A stretch of 64,000 bases of DNA from Primula veris. Lineage: Eukaryota > Streptophyta > Magnoliopsida > Ericales > Primulaceae. The notes under the pieces were generated by a model. The model had not been told where the DNA came from. It was given only the letters and a program-made list of their open reading frames with translations, and searched no databases. Positions 58,333 through 64,000 of this stretch are shown here, one piece after another. Numbering within the stretch: the stretch's first letter is position 1; the number at the start of each line of letters is the position of its first letter. The stretch spans positions 15,535,566 to 15,599,565 of the forward strand of contig OY821743.1 in NCBI GenBank assembly GCA_963682055.1. Reading direction: 5' to 3'. Position numbers and translations under genes: made by a program.

Positions 58333-58654
58333 GGTAAATATGATATACAGTGTGAAGTAAATATGATATTACTTAATTTTTGTATTCGATTTCTATTATT
58401 TGTGTATTTATCATCTAGTTATTTTGTTTGTATTTATTGTTCATCTACTTTACTTGTATTATTATAGATGAAAAATGTTGACGTGCGATAATCCACTTAT
58501 ACCCACCATATTGTGGCTCATATACTGGAACAGTTTGACCAGTTATTGCATGAACATGTATATGATTGTTTGTTTGTTACATATTATACTTTCGATTGTT
58601 TGTTACATATTATATGTTGTATATGATTTTTTTGGATTACTGATAGACTGACAG

Positions 58655-58990
58655 CCGTACGGGAACATCGATGACCATCCTGACTATCGCATACGGGGTC
58701 GTGCAATGTGGCATTTGTGTGTTCCACTCATATGTAATGAGAAGATTGAGAGTCACGCCGCGATCAATTTTATGAGCCAGTTTGGTTTTATTCGTCTTGT
58801 CCTTACGGACATTTAGAAAGCCGATACGGCCCACGACAAAGATAGAAGATATGTGATGAAACAAAAATACGATTGCCCTCAATTTTTTCTATGGATTTAT
58901 AAACAAGTGGAATAATTGCCACCACTGACTTATTACTGGTGAAGTAGATACGATGACGTCACCCGATTACTTACAATGATACAGAGATAG
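58655..58990 (+). pseudogene. plant mobile domain relic, C-terminal part
   Basis: Frame text includes GNIDDHPDYRIRGRAMWHLC, VPLICNEKIESHAAINFMSQ and FGFIRLVLTD, matching the C-terminal PMD pattern (PLICF..VE.H...RV..QFG). Stops follow at 58815 and in the next lines. No intact ORF remains. Confidence 0.5.
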
Positions 58991-59222
58991 GACATTGCTC
59001 ATCATAAACCCACATTTTATTAGATCGTCAACTCACAGTTTTCGATCGAATGTGGGTGCGCTTGCTAAAATGGTAAAAACTACTAAACTTTGGTAGACTA
59101 ATAAATTTCAATACTACACAGTATGTCATATTTAGGGTTCGTAGTCTAGACTTATGGTTCGTATTCTGTATTTACGGTTTGTGCGTGAAATCAGATTATT
59201 TGTAGTGTAAAAATCAAGCCTC

Positions 59223-59651
59223 TTTTTCATTTTCTCTAAATCTGTCACTCTTCTCCACTTCAAAAAAGCACCAATCTTTACCATTTTGGGTGGACACGGG
59301 ACGGATTGGCGCGTATTGATTTCAATCCTAATCTAATACACAAATTAAATTACGGGACGGATTGAGGCTGATTGGTAAATTTAAAGCTCACCTAAACTCA
59401 ACCCGTTACAATTAAAACTTCAACCCAACCAGCAAAATAAATTGCGGGTTGCGGCGAGTTGAATTTGTGTTGATTCTTAAATTTTCATTTAAGTTTTTTA
59501 TTTTTCATAGTTTGCATAATCAACTCAAATTGAAAATAAATTGAATATTTTTAAAGAGAAATATAATCCAAATATGTTTAGAACATTTAGAAAGAAGTAA
59601 CAAAACTAAAATATATCAAGAATGAGAGGTTGATATATTGAAATACATACA

Positions 59652-59701
<50 letters not shown>

Positions 59702-60020
59702 CAGGTTGAAATGAGTGATTAACCAACAGTTTGAAAACCCCAACCCTAACCCAACCCGCAAAATATATAACGGATTGAGACGGGGCAAATTGATTTTTTT
59801 TCGTACACTCTACCCATCCCAATCCATGCGTGTTGGATTACGGATTGAATTTGCGGATCTTTTGCCCACAATCCGACTAATTTTTTTACTTCGTTAATAG
59901 TAGTGTTGTCTAATTCACCAATATTCGTATCTTGAATTGTTGTATTCTTAATTGGGTTTGGCTTTACCAGCTTTATTGTCGTTAAATTTAGATTTGGAAG
60001 TTATTTCATATATTAAATTT
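59223..60020. repeat. MITE-like region with GGATTG words and TA microsatellite
   Basis: GGACGGATTG, GATTACGGATTG and CCAATCC words cluster at both edges (59290-59370 and 59765-59880) around a TA run at 59656-59699. This suggests a hAT-type MITE, but no clean target duplication was found. Confidence 0.35.
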
Positions 60021-60419
60021 AAGGCTGTATTTTTTCACTACAATTTATTTGAATTCACGGCAAAACGTACTTAAAAGTGCGAATCATACTTAATAAGTAT
60101 TGTATGTCAAAACTACGGTTTGTGTCTCTGGTCAACCCGTAGGTTAAAAGTACGGTCCGTATGTATGACGTACGGTTTACATGTAAAATGACCACTATAC
60201 CCCTGCGTCGTAAAAACAGCTCACACCCCTAATTCTCAACACTCAACAAATTTTCAAACTAAAAAAAAAAACTCAATTCCCCTAACACCTAAAAAATTCG
60301 CCCCAATCATCATTTACTCCGATTGAGCCACTTTCTTACTCATTTTTATACTCTTCGACACGTATTTTTTTTATTCTCTATTTTATTTACTTTAAATTTG
60401 TAATTTAGGTAATAAAATA

Positions 60420-61250
60420 AAAATTATGCAATTTTTTTGATTAATAACTGGTTATTACTAATTGTTTGGTAGACATTGGTTGTGTATATTATTAAAAAAG
60501 TTAGGATTTTCATATTTTTATCCGTTTTATACAAATTAGGGTTTTTATAAATATTTGTTGATTTAGATGTTTAATACTAATTGATTATTTGCCTTTGGTT
60601 GTGTATGTTATTTATTTTGTTTGTATTAGGATAAATTGGAAAAAGTTAGGGGTTATCATATTTACCCGTTTTATAGAAATTAGTGTTTTTATGCAAATTT
60701 ATTGATTTAGATGATTATTACTAATTGTTTATTTGTCATTAATTGTGTATATTTCTTATCTTGTTTGCATTGAGAAAAAATAAAAATTGTTAGGGTTTGT
60801 CATATCTACCCGTTTGGCAAATTGGGGTTTTTAGTAAAATTTGTTGATTTATATGGTAATTACTAATTGTTTTATTTATTTGCGTTTGGTTGTGTATATT
60901 ATTTATCTTGTTTGCATTGTGATAAATTTAGAAAAATTAGGTTTTTTCATATTTTATCCGTTTTATACAAATTATGTTTTTTTATGACAATTTGATGATT
61001 GAAGTGGTTATTACTAATTGTTTAGATACCATTAATTGTGTATATTATTTATTTTGTTTGGATTGGAAAAAAAATAAAAATAGTATTAGTTTTCATGTCT
61101 ACTCTTTTGGCAAATTAGGGGGTTTTAGTAAAATTGGATTAGAACAATATGTTTAGTTGCCATTGGTTGTTAATGTTTGGATTCGGAAAAAATGAAAAAA
61201 ACTGTGATTTTGTTCATATTTACCCGTTTTATATATTTAGACAAATTATT
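60420..61250. repeat. tandem repeat, about 145-bp units (second array)
   Basis: Five to six diverged units of the same sequence as at 57340-58130 (TTGTGTATATTATTTATCTT, GGCAAATTAGGGGGTTTT). Confidence 0.8.
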
Positions 61251-61284
61251 TTATTTGATATCTATTTTTTATATAGGTTCTTTA

Positions 61285-61804
61285 TGGGTGACCCGGGACC
61301 ATGCATTATAGGGGATCTTATGCCAGACTGGTCATCGATCAGAACGGGTTTAGACGTCTGGGAGAGTGGATGCGAACCTAGTAAGGACGTATACGTTCCA
61401 TTTCGGCGATGACGAGTTAGAGATATCTTTACATGATGTAGAGATTATATTGGGATTGATGGTGGATAGTCATGCGGTAATCCGGTAGGAGAGGAATGAG
61501 ATTATAATTTTGAATATTTTTGCAATTACTTGAAGATATCAAGCCATTCAAGGATAATGAAGAATATGATTAGAACGGTTCTATGGTATCTACCTTGTAT
61601 GTAATTACACTGTTGATCGAGCACTGCTTACAACTTTATTGGATAGGTGGTGTGATGAGACACACGTTTCATTTCGGTGATGGCGAGTTAGAGATATATT
61701 TACAAGATTTAGAGATTATATTGGGATTGAGGGAGAATGATCATACGGTAATCCGGTCGGAAAGAAATGAGATTATATTTTTGAAGATTTTTGCAAATAG
61801 TTGA
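61285..61804 (+). pseudogene. plant mobile domain N-terminal relics, two tandem copies
   Basis: MGDPGPCIIGDLMPDWSSIR opens an ORF at 61285 that ends at 61412. From 61394 the text CCATTTCGGCGATGACGAGT is repeated, diverged, from 61662. The second copy gives TFHFGDGELEIYLQDLEIIL then GLRENDHTVI, the diagnostic PMD N-terminal pattern (THTFHLP.GE...TLQDV..LLGL). Neither copy is a complete gene. Confidence 0.55.
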
Positions 61805-61810
61805 ACCTAT

Positions 61811-62760
61811 TTTCTATGTTGTTTTGATTGTGATGATGGATTATTTATCTATTAAAGCTGTGACAGTTTTTTTGTTTATATTGATATTTGACATAAAATC
61901 AAACCCTTTTTAACAACACATTCATCTGTTAATTTTTGTTACTAATCACGTGCACAATAATATATATGGTTGCTCGTGTGGCCGAGATTTAAAGAAATGA
62001 AGGCTCGTGTTAATTAGTGGTATGTTCACATCAAAAGACCTGATTCCGTTTACTTATGCTTAGTTTAAACCAAACCCAAAAAATTGCGATGATTACGAAA
62101 TTACAAAATTGCAAAGGAGACGTATACTTGTATTACATTTCATCTACAAATTGGGGTGTATTTTTCATATATAACTTCAATTAAGGTATGGCTTTGGTTT
62201 TTTGTTGGTAGAGTTCGAAAAATAGTTTCAGTTTCTCACTACCATGCACATTCAATTTCTTCACTTTCATATTTTTGGTTTCTGCTTGCCCGGTTAGAGT
62301 TTATTTTAATTAATTACTTCTAACTTTTAAGCTGTTAGATATTATGTAGCACATTAATTTTCATTTCGTGAAAATGTTAGTTTGAAATTCCATTGTAAGA
62401 AGCCTTATACGAAAATGAGATTTGTGTTAGAAGAAATTATGAGTAACAGCTATGCTGAATTGTTTTTTTTCAATAGATTTCTCATGTAAAAAATATTTCC
62501 GACATGCATTTGGCCGGGGAGGACATTCTGTTACATCCCACCATCGGTCCATCACCCCTCACTTAAAAATTTGATCTTTTTTAAATGGTCATCATACGTG
62601 TTTAACTGTAATTCTGATTAAAAAATTGATCTTTTTTAAAAGGTCATCGTACGTGTTTTACCCATTATGTATAGTAAAACATGTACTTGTTTTATGAATT
62701 AAGCAATTGCAAACTTGGTAAATATAAAAGTTATTATGTATTAATTTATAGAGCCCACTA
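61811..62760. other. AT-rich intergenic DNA
   Basis: No coding sequence recognised; a small duplicated phrase (AAAATTGATCTTTTTTAAA with GGTCATC) occurs at about 62566-62600 and 62620-62650. Confidence 0.4.
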
Positions 62761-62767
62761 ATTTAAC

Positions 62768-63411
62768 AGGTCTCACGGAAGAAAAACAGAAGCGGAACAT
62801 GCAATTGAAAAAATTAAACCATGGTCTCCAACAAATAAATAGGTGGTACATATTCAAGTTGACAGTTTAATTAGAAAGTTTGGAGATTTATCACCAGATA
62901 ATTGAGGAAGCAAATAAAAAAATAACAGAGTTGAAGCACCTTGACGTAGTAGACGAACAAGCAGTCCACATGGTTACACAATCGTATAGAAAAAAATCAA
63001 GTGGTATATCAGATAATTTGTGTGTTTTTTTGAAGATATTAATTAAGATTGCAAGCTGGGAAAACACAAGTGAGAAGATTTTATCTGTGACGTCGGATTA
63101 GCTGATAAGGAAAAAAGAAAAGAGGAAGCAAAATGTAGTGTATGCAAAAAGAAAAGTGAAAGGAAATAAAGAAACCAAATGAAACAAAGGGTTTCTTGAA
63201 TCCAAAAGTAAAAAGGGTTGTGAACAACCCGTCTACTGTAAGAGGGCTTATACTCAGGAAAAATATACCCATTGCGAACAAAGTTATAATGAATCAATTT
63301 AGAAGGGTTAGAGAACTAGTGACAATCGAAATTGATGAAGATGTCTTGACAGATGATGTCCATTCATTTGAACTACTACCGAAAACACAACTTGAAAAGA
63401 AACAGGGTTAG
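62768..63411 (+). pseudogene. unrecognised coding debris (charged, Lys/Glu-rich)
   Basis: Several adjoining open stretches (62880-63101 and 63196-63411, with more text before each) encode lysine- and glutamate-rich peptide (IIEEANKKITELKHLDVVDE; NPKVKRVVNNPSTVRGLILR). Frames change between them, so an ancestral ORF seems broken by indels. The spacing and composition suggest a transposon protein tail, but I do not recognise the family. Confidence 0.3.
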
Positions 63412-63500
63412 CGTATGCTACTAAATGTTGGGTTTATTAATGCTCAATTGAAAACACTGTTAAAGTAGTAGACCATGGTTAGTTTTTTTTGTGCTATGGG

Positions 63501-63840
63501 TTTCGAAGTCGGCTACCTGATGTGTGGATTCTCGAATTTCCCTATTAGTAAGGATTACAACGTGGTATATAATGTCATTGACCATTGTTTTCGTATCTTG
63601 CTGTTTAGGCCTAATGACAACTTTTTTCTTGATTCAACTGAATGAGCTTAAAGGATAAATTTTCAAGTTTTGATTTGTACAAACGATACATCCATGTTTG
63701 GTAAGGAAAGTTCTAACGTAATAATTAAAGATTCATATAACATGACTTGCAGAAATTGGTACTGAATGTTCAACTGATAAGTTTAACGAGACGTATAATT
63801 GTATAGTTAACAAGGTAACTCTATTTACTGTGTTTGGATT
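63501..63840 (+). repeat. dispersed repeat, copy 2
   Basis: Matches 44831-45095: TTTCGAAGTCGGCTACCTGA, TGTGGATTCTCGAATTTCCC, GGATTACAACGTGGTATATA and AAGTTTAACGAGACGTATAA. It contains an extra stretch of roughly 100 bp absent from copy 1. Confidence 0.75.
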
Positions 63841-63865
63841 TTCAAACTTGCTTATTCATTAATCC

Positions 63866-64000
63866 AGGGGGAATTAACAAAAAAAAAAAAAAAAAGCATA
63901 CACTATCCCTATTATATTAACAAAAACATACCCTCAAAAATTATATTATCAAAAACATATATTTGATAATTGGGATATAAACTTAAAAAATTAGGGTAAG
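63866..64000 (+). mobile_element. left end of a TIR element related to 5941-7050 (cut by window end)
   Basis: GGGGGAATTAAC, then CTATTATATTAACAAAAACA, TACCCTCAAAAATT and ATTATCAAAAACATA match the left TIR of the element at 5941 in order. An A run (63878-63894) is inserted. Confidence 0.55.

Larger units (their letters stand above)
56915..59222. mobile_element. Mutator-like element 1 with long TIRs and plant-mobile-domain relics
   Basis: The outer about 100 bp at each end are inverted repeats (GCACAAACCGTAAATTCAGA on the left; GCACAAACCGTAAATACAGA read from the right; TAGACTACGGACC / TAGACTACGAACC further in). Flanking 9-mers TTTGTAATT and TTTTTCATT agree at seven of nine. Inside are a set of tandem repeats (57340-58130) and decayed coding blocks with a plant mobile domain. 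Long TIRs and 9-bp duplications indicate the Mutator superfamily. Confidence 0.6.
60021..61810. mobile_element. Mutator-like element 2 (related, right end unclear)
   Basis: The left arm (GGCTGTATTTTTTCACTACA, then TTTGAATTCACGGCAAAACG, ACGGTTTGTG and GACGTACGGTTTACATG) is similar to the TIR and subterminal region of element 1. It contains the same about-145-bp tandem repeats (60420-61250) and PMD N-terminal relics. I did not find the right TIR. Confidence 0.45.

Overview
The window is nuclear DNA from a flowering plant, most likely a eudicot. It is strongly AT-rich, has plant-type GT..AG introns, two plant housekeeping or defence genes with recognisable exon structure, and an accessory fraction made of plant transposon families: a Ty1/copia LTR element, Mutator-like and hAT-like elements, MITEs, tRNA-like SINE pieces and minisatellites. 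I see no bacterial, phage, plasmid or organellar gene content. The species cannot be named from the sequence alone.

Two intact genes stand out. On the minus strand, 14207-20481 is a four-exon RNA-dependent RNA polymerase of the RDR1 type (1126 residues when spliced, catalytic DLDGD present), probably with an extra intron in its 5' leader reaching to about 22.9 kb. On the plus strand, 34283-41751 is an eight-exon plastid aspartate-semialdehyde dehydrogenase (372 residues, catalytic Cys and His present). They are unrelated in function: RDR1 makes double-stranded RNA for antiviral silencing, and ASADH makes the precursor of Lys, Thr, Met and Ile. Their first introns carry members of the same small MITE family.

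The left 13 kb is a transposon graveyard. It holds a CACTA end, an orphan wall-associated-kinase EGF exon, a hAT-like MITE with an exact 8-bp target duplication, and three consecutive TIR-bounded elements, each containing a minisatellite of roughly 20-31-bp units. One of these (8538-10123) carries the first exon of exportin-1 (XPO1/CRM1), followed after a short intron-like gap by an in-frame second exon-like segment. That is a Pack-MULE-like chimera. A 39-bp piece of the RDR1 C-terminal coding sequence lies in inverted orientation downstream of RDR1.

From 22.9 to 34.2 kb there is no gene: another minisatellite-bearing TIR element, a GC-terminal MITE, a 1.1-kb minisatellite and a foldback MITE. 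From 45447 to 55583 lies a complete 10,137-bp Ty1/copia element of SIRE/Maximus type, with 1195- and 1211-bp LTRs and the target duplication AATTG. Its gag-pol is in one frame but broken by six in-frame stops, while an extra 430-codon ORF downstream of pol is open throughout. The palindrome GTTGCAAC is scattered about 18 times through its LTRs, coding and non-coding DNA. The right end (56.9-61.8 kb) has two decayed elements with plant-mobile-domain coding relics, one with clear long TIRs, followed by unrecognised coding debris, a second copy of a repeat also found at 44.8 kb, and the truncated start of a MITE related to the one at 5.9 kb.
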